Positions 9,359 through 18,632 of a stretch of DNA of 64,000 nucleotides are shown piece by piece. Source of the stretch: Pricia antarctica (GTDB taxonomy: Bacteria; Bacteroidota; Bacteroidia; Flavobacteriales; Flavobacteriaceae); the NCBI GenBank assembly GCA_011050085.1, contig DRGL01000027.1, positions 1 through 64,000 of the forward strand, in the 5' to 3' direction. A model generated the notes under the pieces. It ran no database searches and was not told the DNA's origin. It saw only the letters and a program-made list of their open reading frames with translations. The position numbers were made by a program, and so were the translations under genes. Position 1 is the stretch's first letter; the number at the start of each line of letters is the position of its first letter.

Positions 9359-10384
9359 TTACTCTTTCGCTTTAAGCTTTTCTAAATCATCGAGCCGACT
9401 TGAAATTTTCGGCAGATTTTTAAAATGTACGTAAGATTTATTATAGTCCCCATAATTGAGTGCTGGCGAACCTTGTAGCACCTCGTTGCTCTTCACGTTT
9501 CTTCCGATACCGGATTGCGCTTGAATCTTTACGTTATCGCCGATGGTAATATGCCCGACGATACCGACTTGGCCACCGATCATACATCTACGCCCAATTT
9601 TTGCTGATCCTGCAATACCGGTCTGTGCAGCAATGACAGTATGTTCGCCGATTTCTACATTATGTGCAATCTGAATCTGATTATCAAGTTTCACTCCCTT
9701 TCGTAGTATGGTAGAACCCAATGTTGCCCTATCTATGGTAGTTCCGGCACCCACATCAACATTTTCTTCCAATACGACATTACCGGTCTGCGGTATTTTT
9801 TGAAATTCCCCATCTTTATTGGGACTGAAACCAAATCCATCTGCCCCGATGACTACGCCACTGTGAATGATACAGTTCTTTCCGATTACGGATTCGGAAT
9901 AAATCTTTGCGCCTGCAAAAATGATTACATTGTCGGCTATAGTGACATTGTCGCCAATGTATGCATGGGGATAAATTTTCACATTATCACCAATCTTTAC
10001 GTTGTTACCCAAATATGCAAATGCACCTAAGTATAGATTGGTTCCATAGGTAACCTCGTCAGAAATATATACCGGTTGTTCGATTCCACTCTTATTGTTT
10101 TTCACCTCATTGTAGTATTCCAATATTCGGGAAAAGGATTCATAAGGGTTATCCACCTTTATCAAGGTAGTCTGTAATTCTTGATCGGGAACGAAATTTT
10201 TATCTACGATGGTTATAGAAGCCCTCGTGGAGTATATATGGGAAGTATACTTCGGGTTGGCCAAGAAGGTCAGTGCGCCCTTCTCCCCTTCTTCAATTTT
10301 GGATAATTTATGAACGGCTATTTCAGAATCTCCTTCAAGATCCCCTTCCAATATGCCTGCAATTTGACCCGCCGTAAAAATCAT
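9359..10384 (-). CDS. lpxD: UDP-3-O-(3-hydroxyacyl)glucosamine N-acyltransferase LpxD
   Basis: A 341-residue protein: N-terminal uridine-binding domain (about 1-100), left-handed beta helix of hexapeptide repeats (about 105-300) and a C-terminal helix. The catalytic-type His is in [14 protein letters not shown]. Length and domain order match LpxD, which adds the N-linked hydroxyacyl chain in lipid A synthesis. It is the first gene of the lpxD-lpxC/fabZ-lpxA-efp-lpxD2-sucD run; a TACTTTTG sequence just before its ATG (10390-10397, minus strand) could be a -7 box, but would leave almost no leader. Confidence 0.95.
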   Translation of the reverse strand: MIFTAGQIAGILEGDLEGDSEIAVHKLSKIEEGEKGALTFLANPKYTSHIYSTRASITIVDKNFVPDQELQTTLIKVDNPYESFSRILEYYNEVKNNKSGIEQPVYISDEVTYGTNLYLGAFAYLGNNVKIGDNVKIYPHAYIGDNVTIADNVIIFAGAKIYSESVIGKNCIIHSGVVIGADGFGFSPNKDGEFQKIPQTGNVVLEENVDVGAGTTIDRATLGSTILRKGVKLDNQIQIAHNVEIGEHTVIAAQTGIAGSAKIGRRCMIGGQVGIVGHITIGDNVKIQAQSGIGRNVKSNEVLQGSPALNYGDYNKSYVHFKNLPKISSRLDDLEKLKAKE

Positions 10385-10463
10385 GGTAGCAAAAGTAAGA
10401 AAAAATACTAGCCGAAGTTATAAAGTAAAATTCTAAAACGGGTTTCCGAGATATTAGAGGTTA

Positions 10464-11711
10464 TCATTCTTTGGTTTTTATGGAAATTCCTTTGGGATAG
10501 CACACATAATATTTAATGACCTTTTTAGATAGTGCCTTCAAATTAAGTTGATCGGAAGCTTTTGCGACATCTATAAGTTTGCCGTTTTTTCGTAATATGT
10601 CGATATTTTGAAAGTCTCTGTTGTAGGCCTGGTTCTCTATCGTTCCTTTAAAAACAAAGTAGCTGGCCTCGTGTGGACTAAGACCATATTTTTTTCGAAA
10701 ATTATTTTGGTACGATGCCACCCTCTTATCGTTGACCGGATTATCCTTGAGCTTTATTTTTAAAAGACGCCGCTCTATAATCATGCTGCACAAGCGGGAT
10801 AACACAAAGTCATGATGGTATTGCCATTTTTTCAAAGCGGCCAATATATCGACATCATCTAGCCGTGCAAAAATATCGAGAACCGACCTATCAAAGTTAT
10901 CCCGATCAACTTTTTGGGTCAGAAAATAGCTTAAAGGCTCACTACAGCTCAAAGTTTCTCCTTTTTCTACAAGTTCTTTAGCTCGTTTTAAAGTACGAAT
11001 CAGCAATTGCTCAGCGACGATACCGGTTTTATGAAGATAAACCTGCCAGTACATAAAACGTCGTGCCATTAAAAATTTCTCCACCGAGTAAATTCCTTTT
11101 TCCTGAACAACGAGTCTATCATCTACAACGTTGAGCATGGTAATTAGGCGGTCGGCATTGATGTTACCCTCAGCAACACCGCTATAGAAACTATCCCTTT
11201 TCAAGTAATCAAGCCGATCTACATCTAACTGGCTCGAGACTAGTTGATTTAAAAAGGGTTTTTCATAGCGACCCTTGAAAATTTCAATGGCCAGGGTTAA
11301 ACTTCCGTTAAAGGTATCATTAAGGGCATGCATAAATTGCAGGGAAATATGCTCATGACTGGTACCTTCAACAATACTATGCTCCATAGCATGTGAAAAT
11401 GGACCATGACCTATATCATGCAAAAGGATGGCACAATGGAGACCTTTTTCTTCCTCGTCGGTAATCACAATGCCTTTCAAACGAAGCACTTGAATGGCTT
11501 GCTGCATTAGATGCATAGATCCAATGGCGTGCTGAAAGCGGGTATGCTGTGCGCCTGGGTAGACAAGGGAAGATAGCCCCATTTGTGAAATACGACGCAA
11601 TCTCTGAAAGTACGGGTGGGCAATCAAGTCGAACACCAGTGTGTTCGGAATCGCAATAAATCCGTAAATTGGGTCATTGAAAAATTTCAGCTTCATGGCG
11701 GTTTCTTTCAT
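10464..11711 (-). CDS. HD-domain phosphohydrolase (dGTPase/SamHD1-like)
   Basis: A 415-residue protein with the HD metal-site residues in order: QHTRFQHAIG (His about 57 and 61), LLHDIGHGPFSHAMEH (His-Asp about 98-99) and a later Asp in QLDVDRLDYLKRDS. This is the HD superfamily group related to dNTP triphosphohydrolases and SamHD1. The exact substrate is not deducible. An alternative start at MKLKFFNDPIYGF (11696) is five codons in and agrees better with the usual N-terminus. It is divergent from porX, with 185 bp between them. Confidence 0.85.
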   Translation of the reverse strand: MKETAMKLKFFNDPIYGFIAIPNTLVFDLIAHPYFQRLRRISQMGLSSLVYPGAQHTRFQHAIGSMHLMQQAIQVLRLKGIVITDEEEKGLHCAILLHDIGHGPFSHAMEHSIVEGTSHEHISLQFMHALNDTFNGSLTLAIEIFKGRYEKPFLNQLVSSQLDVDRLDYLKRDSFYSGVAEGNINADRLITMLNVVDDRLVVQEKGIYSVEKFLMARRFMYWQVYLHKTGIVAEQLLIRTLKRAKELVEKGETLSCSEPLSYFLTQKVDRDNFDRSVLDIFARLDDVDILAALKKWQYHHDFVLSRLCSMIIERRLLKIKLKDNPVNDKRVASYQNNFRKKYGLSPHEASYFVFKGTIENQAYNRDFQNIDILRKNGKLIDVAKASDQLNLKALSKKVIKYYVCYPKGISIKTKE

Positions 11712-11896
11712 TGCGATTTTTCAATTTGAGGTTTTGAAAGGCAATGTAATAAATCTTAAGTTATGGAAATGACGCTTTGTGTTACTTAAGCGCTATTTGA
11801 CCATAGTATTGATTTATGGTATTACTTCGGTGTTAAAGAGGAAACACTGAAAATTTATAATTATCCAACAGTTCATTCCCAAATGCTATTATAACA

Positions 11897-13438
11897 ATGA
11901 ATAAAATAACAATTCTCTGGGCCGACGATGAAATCGATTTGTTAAAGCCCCATATTATTTTCCTGCAAGGAAAAAACTACGACGTTATCACCTGTAAAAG
12001 TGGACAGGAAGCCCTTGAGGAATTTCGAAAATCACGCGTTGACATCGTTTTTTTAGATGAAAACATGCCCGGAATATCTGGTCTGGAGACCTTGAACGAG
12101 ATTAAGATTATCGATTCATCGATTCCTGTAGTGATGATTACCAAAAGTGAAGAGGAACTCATTATGGAAGAGGCTATCGGCTCAAAAATCGCTGATTATT
12201 TGATAAAACCTGTCAATCCCAATCAAATTTTATTATCGCTCAAGAAAAATCTTGACCATTCTCGATTGGTATCTGAAAAGACCACCGCTAATTATCAACA
12301 GGAATTTCGTAAAATCGCTATGGACCTCTCCATGGTGAATTCCGTTGATGAATGGGTAGAACTTTATAAAAAGCTGATATATTGGGAGATGCGTTTAGAA
12401 GAAATCGAAGATAATAGCATGTTCGAAATTCTTGAATCCCAGAAAATTGAAGCCAACAACCATTTCTGTAAATTCGTGGACAGAAATTATCCCGATTGGT
12501 TTGATGGTGATGGACCCGTCATGTCACACACGCTTTTTAAAGAATGGATCGTCCCGGAAATTTCAGATACCCCTACTTTGCTTATTGTTGTTGATAATCT
12601 GCGCTATGACCAATGGTATGCTTTTGAAGACACTGTTGGGTCTTTCTATAAAAAAACCAAGGAAGAATCTTATTTCAGCATATTACCCACCGCTACCCAA
12701 TACGCACGAAATGCCATTTTCTCAGGACTCACTCCCTTAGACATGGAAAAGCGATATCCAGAATGGTGGAAAAATGATACTGACGAAGGAGGAAAAAATC
12801 TATTCGAAGAAAAATTTCTCGGAAGTCAAATTAAACGTTTGGGCCTAAATCTGAAATGGGAGTATCACAAAATAACCAGTTTGCGGCAGGGGAAACAGCT
12901 TTCTCAAAACTTTAAAACACAGAAAGAGAATGATTTAACCGTAATCGTATACAATTTTGTGGACATGCTAAGCCACTCCAAGACCGAAATGGAGGTTATT
13001 AAAGAACTTGCCAGCAACGATAAGGCATATCGCTCACTGACTCAAAGTTGGTTTAAGAATTCACCTTTGTTGGAAATTATTCAGCAGGCCCAACAATTGG
13101 GCATGAAACTTATCATAACTACCGACCACGGGACTATTAACGTTAAACAACCTTCAAAAGTAATTGGTGATAGGGATACGAGCCTTAATTTGCGTTATAA
13201 AACCGGTCGTAGCCTTACCTATGAAGATAAAGATGTGCTAGCTGCGCAAGACCCTTCCAAAATACATTTGCCTAGTATTAATATGAGTAGCTCGTTTATT
13301 TTTGCCAAGAACGATTTATTTTTTGCATATCCCAATAACTATAACCATTATGTAAGTTATTATCGGAACACCTATCAGCACGGTGGCGTTTCGTTGGAGG
13401 AAATGATTATTCCATTTGTGGTTTTATCGCCGAAGTGA
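11897..13438 (+). CDS. porX: PorX: response regulator with PglZ phosphatase-like domain
   Basis: A 513-residue protein. Residues 1-120 form a receiver domain with acidic pair DD at 10-11, phospho-acceptor Asp54 in FLDENMPG, a Thr in VVMITK and Lys in DYLIKPVNP. Residues about 205-505 are a PglZ/alkaline phosphatase-fold domain with VVDNLRYDQW, a nucleophile-position Thr265 in LPTATQ and ITTDHGT metal ligands. This architecture is that of PorX, which with the kinase PorY controls type IX secretion in Bacteroidota and hydrolyses phosphodiesters. T9SS cargo is present in the same window (30.8-38.6 kb). The stop is 9 bp from the convergent TIM-barrel gene. Confidence 0.92.
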   Translation: MNKITILWADDEIDLLKPHIIFLQGKNYDVITCKSGQEALEEFRKSRVDIVFLDENMPGISGLETLNEIKIIDSSIPVVMITKSEEELIMEEAIGSKIADYLIKPVNPNQILLSLKKNLDHSRLVSEKTTANYQQEFRKIAMDLSMVNSVDEWVELYKKLIYWEMRLEEIEDNSMFEILESQKIEANNHFCKFVDRNYPDWFDGDGPVMSHTLFKEWIVPEISDTPTLLIVVDNLRYDQWYAFEDTVGSFYKKTKEESYFSILPTATQYARNAIFSGLTPLDMEKRYPEWWKNDTDEGGKNLFEEKFLGSQIKRLGLNLKWEYHKITSLRQGKQLSQNFKTQKENDLTVIVYNFVDMLSHSKTEMEVIKELASNDKAYRSLTQSWFKNSPLLEIIQQAQQLGMKLIITTDHGTINVKQPSKVIGDRDTSLNLRYKTGRSLTYEDKDVLAAQDPSKIHLPSINMSSSFIFAKNDLFFAYPNNYNHYVSYYRNTYQHGGVSLEEMIIPFVVLSPK

Positions 13439-13447
13439 ACACTTTGA

Positions 13448-14341
13448 CTATAGATACCGACGTAAGTGTTTCTTGAAATACGAAGCACTGTCCCCCACAC
13501 TCTGTATTGAATTTTCTGCGAAGTTACTCCCTTGTTCCAGATAATAATATTGCAATGCGTCAACTTCGATTTCAGATAGCATCGAAACATAATCGATAGA
13601 GCCATTGCCCAATTCGGTATAATCACGGGTTACCTTATCCATATCCTTAATGTGCCACATAACGTAACGGCCGGGGTTGTTGGCAATTAATTCCGCAGGA
13701 GATGACTTAGAGGAATGCGCAACCCAGTACATATCCATTTGTAGTTTGACAAGATTCGGTTCCGTCTCCGCCAAGATGATGTCATAACCGTTTTGGCCGT
13801 TATATTCTGTAAATTCAAAATCGTGATTGTGATATGCAAATCCGAGTCCGGAGGCATTTACTTGCTCCCCCATTTTGTTCAATAGGGAGGATAGCTTTTT
13901 AAAATTTTCAATAGTACGGTATTCAGGTGCCAACCACGGCCAAGTGATGTATTTTGAACCTATAGTTTTCGCACCAACTATACATTGGTCAAGATAGCGC
14001 TCCATATCCGAATAGGGTTTATCAAAATATTCCGTGAAATTATAATGACCACTAGTTGCGGTTAATTGTAAACCGTCTAATAAACTGTTGAAGTCCCTAG
14101 ATGACAATCCATAATATGTATCAAGCTTTCCATCATAGCCGTATATTTCAGTATCGCTATACCCCATCTTTTTAATTTTTTGCAGGGTCCCGACGGGGTC
14201 TTTTTCCATAGCATCGCGAATAGTGAAGAGTTGCAAACCCATTTTAAATTTTGCTTTACCTCTCATAGTAAAACTGGGAATTGCCAAAAATGCTGCGGCG
14301 GTCACGGTTCCTGTAGTCTGAATAAATTTTCTTCGCTCGAT
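13448..14341 (-). CDS. Sugar phosphate isomerase/epimerase-like TIM barrel with Tat-type leader; start codon uncertain
   Basis: The domain is an AP-endonuclease-2/xylose-isomerase-like TIM barrel of about 270 residues (MGLQLFTIRDAMEKDP, AYHNHDFEF, MDMYWVAHSSK, WHIKDMDK), a family in Tat-exported sugar epimerases of Bacteroidota. The first ordinary start in frame is a GTG at 14305, inside the hydrophobic segment TAAAFLAIPSF. The frame continues upstream as IERRKFIQTTG, an excellent twin-arginine motif, up to a TAA at 14354-14356, yet it has no ATG, GTG or TTG there; the coordinates given use the ATC at 14341-14339, with ATT at 14353-14351 as the other candidate. Either a rare start is used, or the start was lost and the product would stay in the cytoplasm. 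Confidence 0.72.
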   Translation of the reverse strand: MERRKFIQTTGTVTAAAFLAIPSFTMRGKAKFKMGLQLFTIRDAMEKDPVGTLQKIKKMGYSDTEIYGYDGKLDTYYGLSSRDFNSLLDGLQLTATSGHYNFTEYFDKPYSDMERYLDQCIVGAKTIGSKYITWPWLAPEYRTIENFKKLSSLLNKMGEQVNASGLGFAYHNHDFEFTEYNGQNGYDIILAETEPNLVKLQMDMYWVAHSSKSSPAELIANNPGRYVMWHIKDMDKVTRDYTELGNGSIDYVSMLSEIEVDALQYYYLEQGSNFAENSIQSVGDSASYFKKHLRRYL

Positions 14342-14356
14342 GACGTATTTAATTTA

Positions 14357-14879
14357 GATGATTATTCGCATTATAGTTCACTGTAAAAATAAGGAAACTA
14401 TCAATGCCTAAGTCTTAGCAGTTTTTCAGCTTCAAATCAGACCTCTATCCTAAAAAATCGCTATAATGCTTGAATTACTAATGACACTAAGAACTACTGA
14501 ACTTCAAAAACTTTTAAAAGCTATTAATGACAGCGTAGCTAAGATTAGCCTAAGATAAAAATCGTCTAAAGGCTCATCTATTTGCTTTAAATGTTCTAGA
14601 TGCTTAGAATTTGCAATGAATTATGTAAGCCAAAACTGAACTTTACCACTAAAATATCCTTGTTCATAACCTATTTTTATTACGTTACCGATATCGATAG
14701 GTCCACAGATTTTATAATTCGGAAAAGAATCATTTCTAAATGATGAGAAATTTATCCTATTATTGAGTTTGTAATATAGAGAGATTTCTGCCCTAAAACC
14801 ATTATCTCAAACTATCCTAGTTTGCACTGATTTAATTCATTGGGTTATATCCTATATATTAAAATATCTTGGGAAACTT
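14357..14879. other. Intergenic region, nothing recognised
   Basis: About 520 bp of AT-rich DNA between the TIM-barrel gene and the MBL hydrolase. No open frame of note, no strong hairpin followed by a U tract and no recognisable RNA. It should contain the promoter of the TIM-barrel gene and the 3' end of the hydrolase transcript. Confidence 0.45.
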
Positions 14880-15560
14880 TTACACCGATAATGATTCGCC
14901 AATACCTAATAATACTAATTCCTTTCCAGCATCTTTAAAGGTTTTCTTCGCTGCAGCATGGTCTATTTTGATAAAAGGAAGTGCATCATAATGTACACCA
15001 AGTACTTTGTCACATTCCACAAAATCACTTGCTATAACTGCATCTTCAGCGCCCATCGTTACTACATCCCCAATCGGTAGAATGGCTAAATCTATCTTTG
15101 CCCATTTAGGAATAAGCTTCATATCCATAGTTAGGGAGGTATCACCTGCAATGTATATATTCTTTTCCTCGCCCATAAATATAAAACCACTCGGATTGCC
15201 ACCATAACTGCCATCCGGAAAACTACTAGTATGTATGGCAGTGACACATTTCACTTTTCCAAAATCAAAACTTCGTAAACCGCCTTGGTTCAATGGGATG
15301 GCCTCAATACCTTTATCAGTATAATATTGATAGATTTCAAAATTGCCTACTATAGGTGCTCCCGTATTTTTGGCTATGGCCTCTGCATCTAATATGTGGT
15401 CGAAGTGTGCATGTGTCAAAAAGATATAGTCGGCCTTTAGGTCCATAATATCCACTTTGTCCTTTGAGAGTTCATTCTGGGTGATAAAGGGGTCAACGAT
15501 TACAGTTGCTCCTCCTATCTCGATGGCAAGGGTGTTTTGTCCGTAATAAGTGATTTTCAT
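14880..15560 (-). CDS. Metal-dependent hydrolase, MBL fold (UPF0173 type)
   Basis: A 226-residue metallo-beta-lactamase-fold protein of UPF0173 length. The zinc signature THAHFDH is at about residues 50-56, a further His in CVTAIHTSSFPDG, an Asp in YIAGDTS, and a final His in GVHYDALP. Such proteins hydrolyse esters, lactones or phosphodiesters; the substrate of this group is not known. The N-terminus MKITYYGQNTLAIEIGG supports the start. It is followed, 93 bp upstream, by the flavin reductase gene on the same strand. Confidence 0.85.
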   Translation of the reverse strand: MKITYYGQNTLAIEIGGATVIVDPFITQNELSKDKVDIMDLKADYIFLTHAHFDHILDAEAIAKNTGAPIVGNFEIYQYYTDKGIEAIPLNQGGLRSFDFGKVKCVTAIHTSSFPDGSYGGNPSGFIFMGEEKNIYIAGDTSLTMDMKLIPKWAKIDLAILPIGDVVTMGAEDAVIASDFVECDKVLGVHYDALPFIKIDHAAAKKTFKDAGKELVLLGIGESLSV

Positions 15561-15649
15561 TGTATTGTAATTAATGTGAGTTATATTATTTTCAATTTCG
15601 GGAATCTGAATTCTTGCCCTCTAAAGATGATATGAGCTTATTAGATTAG

Positions 15650-16321
15650 CTAATCCATGTCTTCCGTTATAATCTTGCTCTTTTCCACGCCCATTTGAGC
15701 TAGAAGTTCGATTATATTATCGGTCATTTCCGGTGGACCGCAAACGTAAAAATACTGGTCTAAATTGGTAACATGCGATGCTAAAAAATCACGATCTATA
15801 CGGCCATGAGCGTGGGCCTCGGTTTTCTCTTCGGATAAAATAGTAATGAAGTCTTTATCCAACCAATTTTCAAAATGGTCTTTATAAAAGATGTCGCGTT
15901 CTTTTTTGTTTGCAAATAGAAACTTGTTGCCTTTTATTTCCCCTTTTTGTGCCAAGTCACGGAAGATTGCAATAAATGGTGTCGCTCCGGCACCCCCTGC
16001 TATAAACACACCAGGACCTTTGTACTCGATGGCGCCCCAGGCATCTTCGATTAAAAGTTCATCGCCAGGTTCAATAGAGGGTACTTGTTCCGTAACTCCT
16101 TTGTGGTCTGGGTAAGATTTTATGACAAACTCCAATGCTTCGGAATCTGGAAGACTAGTAAATGTAAACGGCCTTTTTTCAGCTTTCCAATTCGGTCGTG
16201 CCAAAGACAATTCGGTCGCTTGACCTGGTGTATAGGTGTAACCCGAAGGTTTTTGGGTTACCAGATGTACTACGTTATGATTGAGATGGGTAATACTTTG
16301 TACTAAAATTTTCTTTTCCAT
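15650..16321 (-). CDS. FAD-dependent ferredoxin/flavodoxin-NAD(P)H reductase-like protein
   Basis: A 223-residue FNR-fold protein with FAD-binding barrel (KRPFTFTSLP, about 50-59) and NAD(P)-binding domain starting at FIAGGAGATPFIAI (about 108-121) and ending with YVCGPPEMTDN. There is no fused ferredoxin or globin domain. It probably passes electrons between NAD(P)H and a flavoprotein or iron-sulfur partner. It is last in a minus-strand series of redox genes (alcohol dehydrogenase, OsmC, GlcG-like, SSADH, OYE), but a strong hairpin at 16394-16446 separates it from them, so it may have its own promoter. Confidence 0.85.
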   Translation of the reverse strand: MEKKILVQSITHLNHNVVHLVTQKPSGYTYTPGQATELSLARPNWKAEKRPFTFTSLPDSEALEFVIKSYPDHKGVTEQVPSIEPGDELLIEDAWGAIEYKGPGVFIAGGAGATPFIAIFRDLAQKGEIKGNKFLFANKKERDIFYKDHFENWLDKDFITILSEEKTEAHAHGRIDRDFLASHVTNLDQYFYVCGPPEMTDNIIELLAQMGVEKSKIITEDMD

Positions 16322-16390
16322 ATGCTTATTTCAATTAAGTGGATGCGGTTTGTTATGAAGTTAAAATGATTGTCGTCAAGCGGCGATAAA

Positions 16391-16446
16391 AGAGTAAGAC
16401 CAAATTTATCTCAACCCATTTTTAAGTTGATATAATTTGGCCTTAC
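16391..16446 (-). terminator. Long imperfect hairpin, likely terminator after the alcohol dehydrogenase gene
   Basis: Arms of 22 and 21 nt (16394-16415 and 16426-16446) pair almost throughout, GTAAGACCAAATTTATCTC against GTAAGGCCAAATTATATC, with a 10-nt loop. On the minus strand it is followed by CTCTTTTATCG, a short U-rich stretch. It lies about 65 bp after the stop of the alcohol dehydrogenase. The unusually long stem could also be a processing or stability element. Confidence 0.6.
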
Positions 16447-16509
16447 GTCTGCTATTCTAAGTAAATAAGTGATAGTAATCCATGGTCATAGACACTTGAC
16501 ATCAAAAAA

Positions 16510-17562
16510 CTAGTTCTTCAAGGATGCCATATCTATCACAAAGCGATACTTGACATCGGAATCCATCACTCGCTCAAAGGCATTGTTAATATCTTTCATA
16601 TCGATCATCTCAACATCTGATACTATGTTATGTTCTCCGCAGAAATCGAGCATCTCTTGGGTTTCCTTAATACCTCCAATTAGTGAGCCTGCAATTCTTT
16701 TTCTGCCCATAATCAATCCACCGCCATTGAACGGGTCTAGGGGTTCTACAGCTCCGACCAAGACCATGGTCGCATCTCTTTTCAATAAGTTTATGTATGG
16801 ATCCATCTTATGGCCAACAGGAATGGTATTGAGAATAAAATCAAAACTTCCCGCATGTTCTTTCATGGCATCTTCATCTTTGGAAATCAGAACTTCATCG
16901 GCTCCCAAACGTTCGGCATCTTCAGCTTTATCGGGAGAAGTTGTGATCATCACCACGTGGGCACCCATGGCGTCTGCAAACTTTACGCCCATGTGGCCCA
17001 AACCACCTAAACCAATAACACCTACTTTATCGCCTTTCTTAACATTCCAATTATTCAAAGGGGAAAAAGTAGTTATCCCGGCGCACAATAAGGGTGCTAC
17101 CGCTTTTTCCTCTAGATTTTCGGGTATGCGCAGTACGAATTCCTTATTAACTACGATTGAAGTGGTATATCCGCCGTGCGTATGGTCATCCATATGCTTG
17201 TCTTTACTTCCGTAAGTCATGGTGGTACCATTTTCACAGAATTGTTCCAAATCATCTTTACAGGATGCGCAGGTCTGGCATGAATCGACCATACAACCGA
17301 CCCCTACCAACTGACCTTCCTTAAAATTGGAGACATCGTTACCGACCGAAACAACACGGCCAATAATTTCATGCCCTGGTATCATTGGATAAACAGCATT
17401 ACCCCAATCGTTATGTACCGAATGAATGTCGCTATGACAAACGCCACAATACGTGATATCGATTTCAACGTCATCTTTTAAAATATCACGTCTTTTTATG
17501 CTCATTGGCTCCAAATCCGCTTTCGAATCCTTAGCTCCATATGCTTTTACTTCTTTACTCAT
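16510..17562 (-). CDS. Zinc-dependent NAD(P)-alcohol dehydrogenase (YahK/CAD type)
   Basis: A 350-residue medium-chain dehydrogenase. Catalytic zinc motif CGVCHSDIH (about 37-45) and GHEIIGRV (about 63-70), four structural zinc cysteines in CQTCASCKDDLEQFC (about 94-108), cofactor motif GLGGLGHMG (about 174-182). The family members YahK/YjgB and cinnamyl alcohol dehydrogenases reduce a broad set of aldehydes with NADPH; the segment TTSPDKAEDAERLGAD following the nucleotide site does not settle NADH versus NADPH. The gene starts 20 bp after the OsmC stop, so both are probably one message and could serve aldehyde detoxification. Confidence 0.9.
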   Translation of the reverse strand: MSKEVKAYGAKDSKADLEPMSIKRRDILKDDVEIDITYCGVCHSDIHSVHNDWGNAVYPMIPGHEIIGRVVSVGNDVSNFKEGQLVGVGCMVDSCQTCASCKDDLEQFCENGTTMTYGSKDKHMDDHTHGGYTTSIVVNKEFVLRIPENLEEKAVAPLLCAGITTFSPLNNWNVKKGDKVGVIGLGGLGHMGVKFADAMGAHVVMITTSPDKAEDAERLGADEVLISKDEDAMKEHAGSFDFILNTIPVGHKMDPYINLLKRDATMVLVGAVEPLDPFNGGGLIMGRKRIAGSLIGGIKETQEMLDFCGEHNIVSDVEMIDMKDINNAFERVMDSDVKYRFVIDMASLKN

Positions 17563-17582
17563 ATAATTTTTTTTATAATTTA

Positions 17583-18002
17583 CTATGCGTTCAACGTCGC
17601 ATCTAAGGTTATTTCAGTATCCAAAAGTTTAGAAACCGGACATTTCTCTTTGGCCTTAGTTGCAATTTTGACAAACTCATCTTCTTTAATATTTGGAACG
17701 GAACCACTGACCGTTAAAGCTATTTTAACAATCTCGCCGTCCTCAAAAAATACTTTTGCATCAGTGTGCAAATCATCAGCGGTATACCCCTCTTCACCTA
17801 AAAAAGCACTGAATTGCATGGTATAGCATCCTGCATGGGCAGCACCGATAAGTTCTTCCGGGTTTGTACCCTTATCATCCTTGAAACGGGTTCCAAAAGC
17901 ATATTTGCTTTTATCCAATACACCACTACCCGTAGTTATGTCTCCTTTTCCTTCTTTTATGCTCCCCTGCCAATTGGCGGAAGCGTTTCTTGAAAATTTC
18001 AT
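17583..18002 (-). CDS. OsmC family peroxiredoxin-like protein
   Basis: A 139-residue OsmC-fold protein of typical length, with the first redox Cys in IGAAHAGCYTMQFS (about 58) and the second in KEKCPVSKLL (about 124). Family members reduce organic hydroperoxides through these paired thiols using lipoyl or other thiol donors. Start MKFSRNASANWQGSIKEG matches homologues. It lies directly upstream of the alcohol dehydrogenase in the redox cluster, consistent with a response to organic peroxides or reactive aldehydes. OsmC and Ohr subfamilies are close, but the N-terminal sequence fits OsmC. Confidence 0.9.
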   Translation of the reverse strand: MKFSRNASANWQGSIKEGKGDITTGSGVLDKSKYAFGTRFKDDKGTNPEELIGAAHAGCYTMQFSAFLGEEGYTADDLHTDAKVFFEDGEIVKIALTVSGSVPNIKEDEFVKIATKAKEKCPVSKLLDTEITLDATLNA

Positions 18003-18153
18003 ATGTTATCTATTTTTATTGTGATTATCTTTTGTATTTCTACATCGCACTTTTAATTAAGCGTTAAGCGATGCGCATACTTGATATACGTATTAAAGAT
18101 TGGATAGCCCTCAAACTAGTTATACTTCCTTGGACTACCAATTATGGTAATTT

Positions 18154-18552
18154 TTAAAGCGCTTTAAGGCCAGCTTCTGCAACAGCGTGGTCATTTTCGA
18201 CCGAACTTCCGCTGACACCGATTGCGCCAATAATATGACCATCCTCATTTTCGATGGGCAGGCCACCGGGAAACGAAATCAATCCGCCATTGGAGTGTTC
18301 GATATTAAAAAGGGATTGACCAGGCTGTGCCAATTTTCCAATTTCGCCGGTGGGCATATCGAAGTATCGAGCTGTTTTTGCTTTTTTCATCGCAATATCA
18401 GTGGAACCTAACCAAGCACCGTCCATTTTTGCAAAGGCAACTAAATTCGCTCCGGAATCAACTACCGCTATATTCATTTTTACATCCATTTCAGTCGATT
18501 TTTCTATAGCGGCCTGGATTACTTTTTCCGCTTTCTCTAAAGTTATATTCAT
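18154..18552 (-). CDS. GlcG/HbpS family heme-binding-like protein
   Basis: A 132-residue protein of the GlcG/HbpS family, with [18 protein letters not shown] near the N-terminal third, the [23 protein letters not shown] core and a C-terminal AEAGLKAL helix. Relatives include HbpS, a redox-sensing heme-binding protein, and GlcG of unknown function next to glycolate oxidase genes. No signal peptide is visible, so a cytoplasmic location is expected. It lies between OsmC and the SSADH gene, 80 bp from the latter, and probably belongs to the same stress cluster. Whether this copy binds heme cannot be said. Confidence 0.85.
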   Translation of the reverse strand: MNITLEKAEKVIQAAIEKSTEMDVKMNIAVVDSGANLVAFAKMDGAWLGSTDIAMKKAKTARYFDMPTGEIGKLAQPGQSLFNIEHSNGGLISFPGGLPIENEDGHIIGAIGVSGSSVENDHAVAEAGLKAL

Positions 18553-18632
18553 AGGTTGAATTTTAATTGTTATAATTTAATTTCTTGTTTACTAGTTTAA
18601 TTCTGTGGTTTAAAAAGTAGTAATGGCACAAT

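Noticed and set aside
10390-10397. TACTTTTG before lpxD as a promoter
   Set aside because: It lies only 6 bp before the start codon and no -33 element is seen; it would imply a leaderless message.
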